Part shown: positions 27,201 to 37,550 of the stretch, piece after piece
Layout of the letters: each line of letters begins with the position of its first letter
How positions within the stretch are numbered: position 1 is the stretch's first letter
Source: Spongilla lacustris
Lineage: Eukaryota > Porifera > Demospongiae > Spongillida > Spongillidae
Direction: 5' to 3'
Assembly: GCA_949361645.1 (NCBI GenBank)
Contig: OX442415.1
Span: 24,471,790-24,535,789, forward strand
DNA length: 64,000 nucleotides
Position numbers and translations under genes: made by a program
Notes under the pieces: generated by a model
The model's database searches: none
Seen by the model: the letters and a program-made list of their open reading frames with translations, nothing else
What the model was told of the DNA's origin: nothing

Positions 27201-27591
27201 AAGCTGACATAGTCCTATGTGTGCACTGTGACGCATTTTTATACAACATTACATGTCATTGTCAGCGTGCTACATGTAAATATAGAACTATTTCATTTAC
27301 TCAACCAGGCTTATTTGCCTGCTTTGTACACCACTATTGCCTACAAATTCATATTCTATACAAATCACACAGAAAATGGAATAAAATCAAATCCCCACCC
27401 CCTTTTCAATAATAAAAGGTCACTTTTATTATTATGCCTTTGATTTAATCATTTATCAACTTCTTAAAATGAAACTAGAGCTATGGCAATAAAGCATACA
27501 TGTAGCTGTACTGTGTATACTTACCACAATTCCAAAGAAGGAATAAGTACATCAATGCATATAGTTGTACACAAACAAGAGGTAGTCCCAT
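13453..27591 (-). CDS. Gene A: transmembrane NLR with Ig/FN3 ectodomain and kelch tail
   Basis: Proposed exons, 5' to 3' (minus): 27591-27525 signal peptide; 25415-25128 Ig-like; 24834-24556 and 24150-23878 FN3; 23818-23762 stalk; 23343-23248 transmembrane; 23138-23116, 23072-23043, 22999-22957, 22471-22431, 21961-21940 tail; 21014-20842 linker; 20231-19378 NACHT; 19255-18692, 17748-17581, 16607-16440, 16380-16220 LRR; 15281-14708, 14164-13995, 13929-13720, 13656-13453 kelch. Every border has GT/AG. Ectodomain exons are all phase 1-1, typical of shuffled modules. Total length plus 2 nt is 4,467, exactly 1,489 codons; the 2 nt are missing in the NACHT exon. Predicted role: plasma-membrane receptor coupling extracellular recognition to a cytosolic NACHT signalling core. 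Splice links are inferred; the two least certain are the micro-exon in the tail and LRR to kelch. It could instead be two or three genes. Confidence 0.55.
16220..19255 (-). CDS. Gene A post-NACHT helices and LRR exons
   Basis: Exon 19255-18692 (188 codons) opens DLLEAQPELHNPVSTL and contains FVHKTIQEFLAAYHISLL, the conserved post-NACHT block that precedes LRRs. It ends with RLESCDISDEALTML and a first LRR. Exons 17748-17581 (TLWIEKCDIDSDGVEE), 16607-16440 (CSIGDTGLQAISEALLHNK) and 16380-16220 (KKLLLQQCDINPND) are ribonuclease-inhibitor-type repeats of about 56 residues per exon. All are phase 1-1 except the last, which leaves in phase 0 at CAG|GTATTG. Reading through that donor hits a stop after seven codons, so either the gene ends there by intron retention or it splices to the phase-0 kelch exon. 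The array is short (about seven repeats). Confidence 0.85.
18228..18476. mobile_element. Short repeat element inside a gene A intron
   Basis: GC-rich insert in the AT-rich LRR intron. It is bounded by GGCGGCA and TTGCCGCC in inverted orientation and contains two direct copies of a block beginning CATGACC-CGTCATGGT and running through GGTCGCACCCAAGGCAAGCC to CTACCTTGGTCCCA. Base composition differs sharply from its surroundings. No coding content. Confidence 0.55.
19378..21014 (-). CDS. Gene A pre-NACHT linker and NACHT domain (frameshifted)
   Basis: Exon 21014-20842 encodes the linker typical of animal NLRs (KWPEMGLNKYINLTVHEK). Exon 20231-19378 starts LDMDGSG, then Walker A VIIITGVPGVGKSCFMW, Walker B LFILDGFNEFP, and, in another frame, sensor region ASLIITTRSNAAKD and the winged-helix region to KRL. 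Compared with gene B the exon lacks two bases (an AG of an AGAG run, near 19913-19922), so translation after NEFPTELRR shifts and stops. Walker B also has Asn where gene B and most NACHT proteins have Asp (DGFNEF versus DGFDEF). The gene is therefore a recent pseudogene, a null allele, or hit by a sequence error. NACHT domains bind ATP/GTP and oligomerise. Confidence 0.85.
21322..23608. repeat. Source copy of the duplicated TM-cassette segment
   Basis: This stretch of gene A, exons and introns together, matches 40555-42690 in the same orientation with high identity over about 2.1-2.3 kb. The copy begins near ACAAGGTT-CCCAAGTTACTG and ends after CATACTGGGCTAT, beyond which the two loci diverge. 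Because introns are included, the duplication was at DNA level. Confidence 0.85.
21940..23343 (-). CDS. Gene A transmembrane helix and cytoplasmic tail exons
   Basis: The 96-nt exon 23343-23248 encodes a Gly-rich entry then a strongly hydrophobic stretch (GGIAFILIMGIFVSIIIL) followed by KWNR, a standard stop-transfer basic end that puts the NLR part in the cytosol. Small exons follow: 23138-23116 (VEAFLKES, inferred), 23072-23043 (EEISTTTGGE), 22999-22957 (VDINADLQCTQRDT), 22471-22431 (AAKDTNETDGKPSE) and 21961-21940 (IEEPLDS). Using the obvious 37-nt form of the second exon (to 23079) breaks the frame; the micro-exon plus the internal acceptor keeps it. Skipping straight from the TM exon to 22471 also keeps the frame. 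No ITAM/ITIM or SH3 ligand motif is seen. Confidence 0.6.
23762..27591 (-). CDS. Gene A ectodomain: signal peptide, Ig-like, FN3, FN3, stalk
   Basis: The start codon at 27591 (purine at -3, G at +4) opens a 22-residue hydrophobic leader (MGLPLVCVQLYALMYLFLLW, then NC) and splits in phase 1 at GTAAGT. The Ig-like exon (25415-25128, 95 codons) has a paired-Cys pattern (TEFDCAST ... FYYVNN ... QILCTILF). The two FN3-like exons (about 92 and 90 codons) carry Pro-rich starts (GPPMAVTNLTA; TPSAPNNLTI), a core Trp (RLVWNSPP; ELTWVPP), a Tyr in strand C (YVVEV; YIVQF) and C-terminal Cys. Several N-x-S/T sites fit a secreted, glycosylated region. The 57-nt exon 23818-23762 encodes a short stalk (SCNLPGSTVIPTSEVMFR). 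The ligand is unknown. Confidence 0.72.
25560..25835 (+). pseudogene. Retroelement polymerase C-terminal fragment in gene A intron 1
   Basis: On the plus strand, FTPFVLPVDGLLHKEASHL and ATALSFEWDKAYEFHGHYE resemble the FTPFV-SVDG-L-KEA / LA-KW-KSY block I recall from the last part of sponge retroelement polyproteins. There is an internal stop after EASHL. It lies antisense to gene A in its first intron. Recall-based assignment. Confidence 0.45.
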
Positions 27592-27709
27592 TGCTTGACT
27601 GCAACATAAGAAAACAACAACAATAAATTTTTGCCTTAAAATTTATTTAAAAAACATTTAATTTAAATATAGAATATATTAATAACACAATTAAGTTCAA
27701 CAATCATGA

Positions 27710-28110
27710 AGGGGTGTACGGGCACGTATGAGTAGAATGGCTCTTGCATTCTGCCTCATCAGTGTGACAGCCAGCAGGCAGGACACTTCGCTCAGCACCT
27801 CAGTTTCACATATTCCCACTTGCATGGTAGAGAAGTATTCTTGGGCTTCACATCCCTAACCACCATAAATCTCCACCACTAATGGAATGCATGTCCAGCC
27901 CAACCTTGCACACATCTGACCGTTCTTGGCAACAATGTTTCCCAACCTCACCAACCTCTGCAGAGTTGCCTGAAGCCAAGCTCGTTTCCAGAATCAAGTA
28001 TGTATTAAGCGGATGAATGACTTTCAGGTCAAAAGCTGCAGGGTTGGAGAGGGACCAGTTTGGCACCAGCACATCAGCTGGCCTAGAAAAGTCTAAGCCT
28101 GGATTTTTTA
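27710..28110 (-). pseudogene. Non-LTR retroelement 3' fragment between genes B and A
   Basis: Minus strand reads LDFSRPADVLVPNWSLSNPA, AFDLKVIHPLN and further on LMRQNARAILL. RPADVLVPNW and AFDLSVxxPLN are blocks I know from the region downstream of the CP-CP-GHH-TC finger in the reverse-transcriptase elements also present at 49435-50635 and 60535-63385. It is frame-broken and fills the short spacer between the end of gene B and the start of gene A, so it may overlap the promoter of A. Confidence 0.5.
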
Positions 28111-28421
28111 GGCTGGTTTTTAACAAAACCCCATCCTAAAAGCGTAACAACCATCCTGGGATTGAACGTCCAGGGTGGGAATAGTGTAAAATCCATGTTG
28201 TTGTACCCTGAACAAAACCCATGTTGAAGGATGAATACAATTATTACCTCAACATGGTTTTTGTTCGACAGGAACCATATCTATTCCCATCCTGGACGCT
28301 CAATCCCAGGATGGTTTTCCCACTATTCCCACCCTGGACGCTCAATCCAGGATGGTTATTACGCTATTTGCTCCATTCCAGGATGGGTTTTTGTTACAAA
28401 CCAGCCTAAAAATCCAGGCTG
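28097..28421. mobile_element. Foldback MITE upstream of gene A
   Basis: Inverted termini AGCCTGGATTTTTTAGGCTG (28097) and CAGCCTAAAAATCCAGGCT (ending 28421). Inside are several imperfect palindromic words of the type CCATCCTGG / CCAGGATGG with ACGTCCAGGGTGGGAATAG and its reverse complement. No coding capacity. Confidence 0.7.
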
Positions 28422-28429
28422 GACGTTTA

Positions 28430-29027
28430 TAACTTTTCCCTGTGGTAGTAGTTCGTTGATTGAAATAGCTAGGTAATGGCCACATATAAGTTACCAAACC
28501 GTAATGGCCACATATAAGTTTCCAAACCGATGTATAGTTTTGAATTGGTCGTATGTACATGTAACTGACAAGTATAATACATACATGTACACAATTCCGA
28601 ACGGCGCACCTTGAGAAATACGAAGCGTTTACCAAATGCAAGAACCGCCCCTCGGTACCGTTATATACTACCACAGAAATTTAGTTCTACAAGTAGCACA
28701 CATGATTATAATTACCCTCAGATTCCATGAAACCCACAAGTCTATGAATATACACGAACTGCCAAATTAGTCTCTGTTACACAAATCCACTTAAGAACTG
28801 TTTTTCTTATAACAATGCTATTGCCGAAATCTAATAAAAGGCCAAAGCATACATATCATTATCCAGAGCAAGGCCATGTGTTGACAGGGCAAGGCTTAGG
28901 TAATGGGTGTTCACAGACATAATTGTGTGGATTTATTCCATGTACATGTACTATATACAACGGCAAAGGACAAATACAACTATATACAACGGCAAAGGAC
29001 AAATACAATGGCAGAGGACAGTTCTTA
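28430..29027. other. Gene B 3' flank, nothing recognised
   Basis: Contains a tandem copy of AATGGCCACATATAAGTT and a repeated TATATACAACGGCAAAGGAC. No coding motif and no clear terminator or polyadenylation site I would defend. Confidence 0.4.
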
Positions 29028-30723
29028 TTATCTTGAGTCCATAGCATTAGACCAGGTCTGTGAAGTGTTCCTAGACCTGTTGTAGAAGTTGTTCTGAAGA
29101 TGAGAGAGACATGCGTATAAAACCATGAACAATACAACTGCATTTTGCCAACCAAATGAAATTAATTGAAGGTCTGCAATTGCATCTCTTCCTTTATAAT
29201 AGTCATTGGCATCCACCAGCCTGTTGCCTCCAAAGACAACAACATCACTCCGGATATAGTGTAAGCATGCAATATGCCAGGCTCTTGGTATTAAACCTTC
29301 ATGAAGCTGTGCAAGTGACAAACAATGATGGCTACAATGCACCACAATGTATCCTATCAAAATGGCCACTCACCTGTAGCTTTTTCCATGTCCAAGTTCC
29401 CACATTCAGCAGCCATGCATCTTGGCTTATCGTACTCATACTTACTTTACCCCACAATAGGACCATCCATTGCGATGCCACAGGCACAGCAGTCATGCTT
29501 TCAGGATCAAATAATGGAGTGAGGGAGTGGAACCTACATCCCGTTGGCCATGGTAGAGACTGTGTGATTGGGCCTGACCAAACCTGTAAAACATGATTAA
29601 ATTGAATCCAAAAAATAACCTGTGCTACACAGTTACTTTTAATAACTGAACCCAACATGTACTGGGAGGAGAAAGAGATGATGAATACACTGTATACTCA
29701 CATGACATTCTAAATCAAAATGGTAGAGTCGATTTGAATAGCTGCAGCCAATATCTTGAGACCCATTTCCACCAAAGAGGACAGCCTTATGATCAGCAAA
29801 CTTGCAAAATGAGAACGAGCTAATTGGTTTTGGACGGTAAGCATCCTTTTCCAATCGTACGTTCCAGCAATCTGAAAGTTTTTGAAATAGTCACAGCATT
29901 ACAATGTACATGCAAAATGTGGTGCTGCGTGTTAGTGGCACTTAATGCAAATGTTTACAAAACATTTATAAGTGATTTGACAATAAGAGCAACAATACTT
30001 CGGCGAAGTTATTTGAGGAAAAATTTGTTATTACATTTATTGCAATGAATGTGAGTGATGTTATCAATACACACGTACTCTTGTATGATATGTGTGATAT
30101 GTGAGGTTTTACAAAACAGTAATCTAACAGCTTTGCCTACCCTTTTTTAAGTCAAACTCATAGTATTCGTTGTTCCAGCCAAAAGATCCTTCATCGCGAT
30201 TTACTGCTTTCACCCATTTAGCACCAGGATCTTGGTCTTTAACTATCTCTGGCCCTAAGCCACCAAACATGCAGAGTTTGTGATCATGCAGAATGACACC
30301 CATAGTGTAACGAGGAGATGGCTTGATGGCTGTTGCACTGGCAGTGGGTACTAGTATCATTTCCCATTTGAAGGTATCCATGGAAATCCTGTAGATTTCA
30401 CCAGCAAATATATTTACTTTACACTCTTTCAAGCCACCATAAAGATACAGCCATCTAGAGTAACTTTTTAGTGATGAACCAAGGCCTAAATCTGGGACAT
30501 CCCCACTAGTTGGCTGATGGCTCCATATCTGTGTCTTAGAATCCCATACATCAAAAGCATTAGATTCAGTAGCTGGGAGGTACCTACATCCACCTACTTT
30601 CCCCTTAATATCCATATGACCTCCCCAAACAAACAACTTGTCTTCAAAAAGGACACCACATCCAGCATTTCTGTTGTCGGGCTCAACTTTAGTTCTTATG
30701 AGATGATGATTTCCACAGAAACC
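29028..30723 (-). CDS. Gene B kelch propeller
   Basis: Exons 30723-30141, 29871-29702, 29583-29374 and 29306-29028 match the kelch exons of gene A in length and phase. Blades: LFVWGGHMDIKG, WLYLYGGLKE, KLCMFGGLGPE, AVLFGGNGSQD, WMVLLWGKVSM and VVVFGGNRLVD. The first exon has an in-frame stop just before its TTTCAG acceptor, so it must be joined to an upstream exon. The last frame runs on into a hydrophobic tail (VVLFMVLYACLSHL) that gene A lacks and that may be intron read-through. The kelch part is more similar between A and B than the NACHT part. Confidence 0.82.
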
Positions 30724-31288
30724 CTGAAATGGGGATCAAATGTGCCAACATATCAAATGTACATACATGTATCACAATTATACACATACACCATAATTAA
30801 TCAAGCACCAGTAAAGTTACCTTGATTTAAAATGCAGTAGTACCTTCATCCCCCTAGGTGGATGCTAGGATATTTTCAGGCTCTGGATTTTGAATTGTCA
30901 CTGCCCAAACTACATTCATCCACAATAGTAATTATGCATGTAGCTGTTTTATTTATTTATTTAAAGAATGTTCAGACTACTGTTGCAATCTGATGTAGAT
31001 GATTTACACAATTCCAGCAGGCTAGGACAGTACAGCACTGTATACCGTGCCCTTTGACCGCATAAGACCTATTCCTTTACTTCAGAACAGATAACATCAA
31101 CAGCAACACCACAGAAAGTTGACAGTGTGGATGACATTTTTACCTCTAAGGCAGCAGTGAAAAACTTCACTGAGTTTGGTGTGAATCCAGAACATAATAT
31201 AAGGCTGCCATTGTCGACAATGACAGATAATTTTATCTGAGTGTATAGCATAAGTTCTGGAACAATATTATAATTATGTGAGAATAAG

Positions 31289-31370
<82 letters not shown>

Positions 31371-34300
31371 TGTGTATAATAGAGGTATTGACCATTCAAA
31401 ACATTACAAGTATGCATGGGAAATTGACAAAGCAGGCCAGAATAGTGAGGAAGTGTAGAAATACATTATGAAGGGGAAATATTTCATGAAGTAGAACTGA
31501 AGTATCATTAGTAGTAGAAGGCTTGTAAATAAAGATTGTTTTATGCATGTGAACAGTTATATCAGTGCTAAATTGCCTGGCTGGCTGCCCATAATCAATT
31601 TTTAGTGAATGCACATTCAATCACATGACCAGGTGCATCAAAACAGATATTTTAGTGCCATCAGAATAGAAATTCTTTACAGCTTTGATGCACATTTGTT
31701 GTTAAACGTATTAATCTCTTGTTTGTATTAGAACATACCATTTCAATGTGCTAAATGAATTTAGTATTATAACATTCCCATTTCCATTGTACTAATGCAA
31801 TTTGAAAAAAAAATACTGTTATGTATAATAAGTAACGAAGGTTAATGAATAAATTGTACGTGCATAAATATCCTATGTGTGCTTATGTATCGTACAAAAT
31901 TATCTATATTCATTATTATAATTATTACTACAGTGTAGAATGTCACCTCACCCCTCACCCCGTCTGTTCGCTAGGAGGCTGAAATGAATGCAGGTGCTGC
32001 ATGCACAAGCTGCAAACACACATTGTGAAGTACTAGGGGAAAGTGTGTCTTGTTAATGTTAAAATCCATGGCAACTGGACCTCAGAAGCACAAATCAATT
32101 TCTCTCCGTTTGGCCTCTTTGCATGAATGATAAGTACCTTTATGGCAGAACTAGTCTAGTCTGTAGCAAGAGCTATTTTGACAAGTGTATTTAGACATAA
32201 GTTAAACACGTAGTCTGTTTTATGTGTATGTAACGAGTATATCTTTTTACACTTGCATACAAAACATAAAAAAACCACACAGTACCTGTGATGATCGTAT
32301 GGGGCCAATGCATAGCGTGAAGTCTTCTTTCTCAATACGTGCTATCAAGTTTTTAATGCATTCATCTTCAGGATTGACACCACATCGATGAAGCAATAAC
32401 TTTTTCAAGTAAAGTGCTTCATTGAACTTGTTGCCTAAAAAATACATCAAGTAAGTACTTGTCATTAGGAGCAACATCAACGTACAAAGCAATGATACTC
32501 CATCGTGTCCAATAGGATTTCCATCAAGGTGCAACTCAACCAGTGTTTTGTTATGAACCAATGCTTTAAACATTGCATCAAGTCCAGTATGACCGATACT
32601 GCAATTATTTAGCAATAGATACTCGAGAGAATGATTTTCCATCAATCCTGCACCTATTATATATATATACATATATGCAAGTGGGAAAGGAATATTCAGT
32701 TATCAATCTCATGCATTTGAGAGTACGATTTTTGTTTACTGCTATGCAGGACAAGCAAAAATGGCAATGTTGTGGAGGATATGCAAACATTTCTGTACAG
32801 GTTTGGACATATTAATGTTATACTATGACTACAAAATATAACAGATAATGAACAATTGCATGCCGATCAGTGTTCTGTACTACTTACACCTTTCTTATTT
32901 GTGATATCAATGAAGAAAATTTCAGAATGATATCGAACTTGTTCATTAAAAAAGGCATGGGTGATGAAAAAAGGCATGGGTGATGAAAAAAGGCATGGGT
33001 GATGATGATACATGCATCAGCAAATAGAAACTACATTGGAACACAGAATTGTGGGACACCATTAGGACCACTCTTATTGAGGTATTTGCATTTCAGGAGA
33101 TCATGAAATTTAGTAATTTGTGGAATACAAACCTGTGTGATACAAGTAGATGTCTGTATTTGGGAGTTCGCACTGTACACATTTACACTACTACCACTTT
33201 TAATACACCATGCATACAATCATTTGTTTCTGTAAGGACTGCATTATCTCCCACTATTCTGTATTTGCATCTCATTGTTGCTGGATAACTCACCAAGGTG
33301 CTTAGCTCCGTCATTGGATATGCAGTTTGCAGTCAAAACAACACGTTTCAGTGTCTTATTTTCACACAGTAGTTCTTTAATGTATGTAACATCCTTATCA
33401 TCAACGTTGCATTCCTCAATCCACAGGGTTGTCAGATGGGAGTTTTTCAATGCTCCACCTAAAAGGATTTTGAAATGCGAACAGTGGTAACATTATATGG
33501 ATACAAATGCCATGCTAGTTATTTTAGCATTACATGGTAAACAATGATAAATACAAATTTCAAAGGCTTTTTGGTACATAATTTCATACACGTACCTCCC
33601 TCACCACGCACTTATACTTTGTCATTAGTATCAAACCAATACTATCCTCTCCAACATTTTAAACTCACATATTTCTGATAATCTTGCTTTTATAGCAGGA
33701 TTTTTGGTCAAGACTAACTCCTTGACATAAAAGAACACATTTGCATCACCTTGTATTGGTTGCAGTAACATACTCAGAGCATCATCTGAGATATTACAGG
33801 ACTCGAGTCTCAAGTCAATTTCTGTCTTGCTTACAGCAATGCAGTAGTTAAGAGCATAGCAGTCATGGGGTGAGAGCGTGAATAGTGTAAGGTCAAATAT
33901 ATTTCTGGATTCTAGTACAGTTTTAATGAAAACTGGGTCCTGTGCCTCAAATAAACAGTGAATGCATTGCATAAGTGAGTGAGTATTGTCAGTGATAAAT
34001 AGACTCTTGACACTGTCCTTCAGGTGATTGAATCCGGTTAAACCTGCTACAAATTTGATCACTACCGCCAGTCTGCTGTTGTGAAATTGCTTACGGAGAA
34101 ATTTTAATTGTAATTTTGATGAAAGTAAGGAAATATGATATGCAGCTAGGAACTCTTGAACTGTCAAGTGAACAAACCTGTAAGAGATTGTGGATATTGG
34201 ATTATGTATGTCCTGTTCTGCCTCTAACAAATCTGAAGGGAGTTAGAACAAGAAAAAAAAGGATTAAAAAACATTGATATAATGAATTGTAAGTGAAGTG

Positions 34301-37300
34301 AATCAATTAATTATTAGTGTGTAGATGTACAACTGTAATAACTGTACCTAGATTTTTCAGTTTAGAATTTTTGTTACAGAACACATTTTTATCCTTCAAG
34401 GTAGATTCATACGCAATTTTCGCAAGCTGTTTCAGCAACTCTTGATATTCCTCAGGCAAGTCCATGAATGTGTCAAGCCCTTCTGCTACAAAAGAAGGGT
34501 AGTCTTGTTGAAGGCTTCGGATAACCAATACTTTTACTACATAGAAGTAAAGTTCAGTCATGGTTTTTGGAATTTCTTTCCTTAACCGCTGACTTTTGAA
34601 TATTTGGACGACAATTGCACAGAGGAGAGGAAAGCACATAAAGCTTCTGATATTTGGATAGCACCGAATATATTTTTGAAGTGAACTATCAATTTTGAAG
34701 GCAGAACGAACATAGTCATCTATTTGATAACTATGGTTAAAACCAAGCACCTCTAAATATTGACATTTTCGTCGATTACAAATGTTATATAGCTCTTTGG
34801 TAGCGTTGGAACGAGTGGTTATGATTAATGAAGCTTTTCCTAACATTTCCCCAGAAATTATCTGCTTGATAAGAGACTCTCTTCGACGCTCAGCTGGAAA
34901 TTCATCAAACCCATCAAAAATCAGGAGACATCCTTTACCACTGCTATTGTCCATGTCAGATAGATGATGAAAAAGTTCCACAAGTTTGTTTGTCTGCTTT
35001 ACATAAGGATCCCTAAGCCTAATTAGAATAGCCAATACATATTCTTTAAATAGTTCTCCTTCTTTCCACTTTGTTGCTAATCTCCATGCATAACAAGACT
35101 TTCCAACTCCAGGTGCTCCAGTTATAATACAAACTTCATATGGAATGCCCATTCCATCAAATCCCACCTAGTAAAAAGAAATGTAAATGTATTTTGAGCA
35201 TTGGAATTGTAACAGTTTAGACAATAGTACGATCTGCATTATCTTATTTCAGGATCTAAACAGACTAGAAACCTCAATATGGATCCATATCAAGTGCCAG
35301 AAGGGACGAATTCTTAGTGCCAGAAGGGGGGATTCTAAGTGCTTCAGGGACTTAGAATCCCCCCCCCCCCCCCTTTCTGGCTGGCACTTAGAACCCTACT
35401 CAGTAGTATCAATATTCAAGAAGGATTGATACATGAATAACATTGACATGTATCTCAGTGCTGGGATACTTTGAGCTTTACTATCTACAGGAGTTAAGTT
35501 CCAGGTACTGAGTTCTGCATCATACTCCTTGACTCTATACTGGCAGTATTGCACTTCATTGGCAGATGATGCATGGATATAGATGCATATGAAATATTCT
35601 CATGCTGGTAATCAGAGGATTTTTAGTACAAGGTGTCCTATTGTGCTAAGATGTATTGGTTACTAAAACTGAGGGATCTATGTGATTTAAAATTACATCA
35701 AAGCCAATCTGTATGCATGCCAACCATGTGGGACAGTAATCCACCTAAATGAGAACCATTCTTAAATGTAATTTCATTCATCCACTATCCTAAAAAAACT
35801 TTTATGTGTTGAGAATTTGGACTCATACATACTGACTAGGTTATGAGACCCATTGAATGGAAGAATTTTTTTTTTCTCTCACAAGTACCACGACTAAAAA
35901 GAAAGTGATTTTGACACTGCCACAGTGAAACTTAGCAAGCAGAGTCTTTCTATAGCAGCAAATAATCCTAGACTTGCATTGCCAGATTTCATTACTTAGA
36001 AATGATGGTGCACTAGTAAGTGTAAGCCATTGTGCATTGTAACTTGTTTGTCCATTTAAAAAAATGTTTTTAATAGTTTTGGCATATCAATGCGAACAAC
36101 AAAGCGTTGGCCCACATTAAGATGGGTGAAACCAATTCAATTCACATGGCAATCATCGATTAAACATCTTCAATTCACACACTAGGAAAATATGGATGCA
36201 TAAATCATTTTTTTTTGGATCTCATTGAGTTGTTGAAATTGAGTGAGACAGTAGAATTGCAGAAATCAAGTTAGATGGTAGGAGGAGAGGCAGTAGGTGA
36301 CTTTGGATTGAGGGGGTGCTCTACTTTTCACTACATATCTGAAAACTTATTTCACGTACAGGATATCATACCTCGTCACGATTTTTGGCTATACATATTT
36401 ACTTCTACCGGTTGTTCCTAATTGGCCGAATGCCTTGCCTCAACATGTTGTATCTGCACACAATCTATGCCTTGTCTTGATGTTTTGCCATTTTTTGTGA
36501 ACTGTACCATTTAAATAGGAAGTATATAATCATGCCATTACTTACCTCTTGCAGTGCATATCTTTACAATGCATTGAGAAATTGTTATTATATGACTTTT
36601 GCAAAAAAACCCTGTTATACAGCACAACGCACTATTCCAGGCAGTATAATAATACGAACTAAAAAGAAAATAATTCCATGATTCCAAAACACTTATAAGA
36701 AGCACAATAGTATTACCTGAGTTATTTCAACTGTTTTTGACTCAGCAAAAATTTCCAGTCCTCCAGATGCATTAGTACCTGTTTTTCTTGTTTCCTCTGC
36801 TACTTCCAATTTGTGTATAGTCAGATTTATGTATTCATTTGATCCCATTTCTGGCCACTTTGAGCCAACTGGCAGTTCTGATGAATATATGTGGATCAAG
36901 GAGTTTCTGTATGCTGCAAAAGCTGCAGAAAAGCACAAATATCATGAGCAGTTCAAAATTAATAGATGATGGACCTTTTATCGAATTCGAATCTTGTGAC
37001 AAGTTAAATACATAAGTAACATCTACATCTATATGATATACATGAATTTTGAATGATTACATTTAATATACATTTTCATGATCCACTATAACCTGCTTTG
37101 AAATCATTTGTTTGCAAATGTAAGCGTACGTAGATATATTGAAGTCCAGTTTTTGGTCTGTTTGTTTATCTAGTTAGGTATCACCTGTTATGGAGATACG
37201 AAGAACTTGCACATTTTCCAGCATGTATTGAAAAATGTGTATGACTAGTTCAGCTTATCTTCACAACAAAATGTTAAAAAATGGGTTTTGCCCACATATG

Positions 37301-37508
37301 TGTATGCATACTGCCGTATTTGGTTGGGTAACCACGGGTGACAAGCCTATAGAGCAATGGAACTGAATGTGGAATGCACCCCTACAGATCATTTACCGCT
37401 GATGTCACACATGAAGTAGGGGTGTCAACTTTTAAAATGGTATAACTTCCGCAAAACAAAAACACACACGAAACACACAAACATACGCAAACACAAAAAC
37501 ACATAAAA

Positions 37509-37550
<42 letters not shown>

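Noticed and set aside
31069..31260. Possible terminal exon of the gene B LRR region
   Set aside because: Acceptor-like site enters in phase 1 while the last LRR exon leaves in phase 0; no counterpart in gene A.
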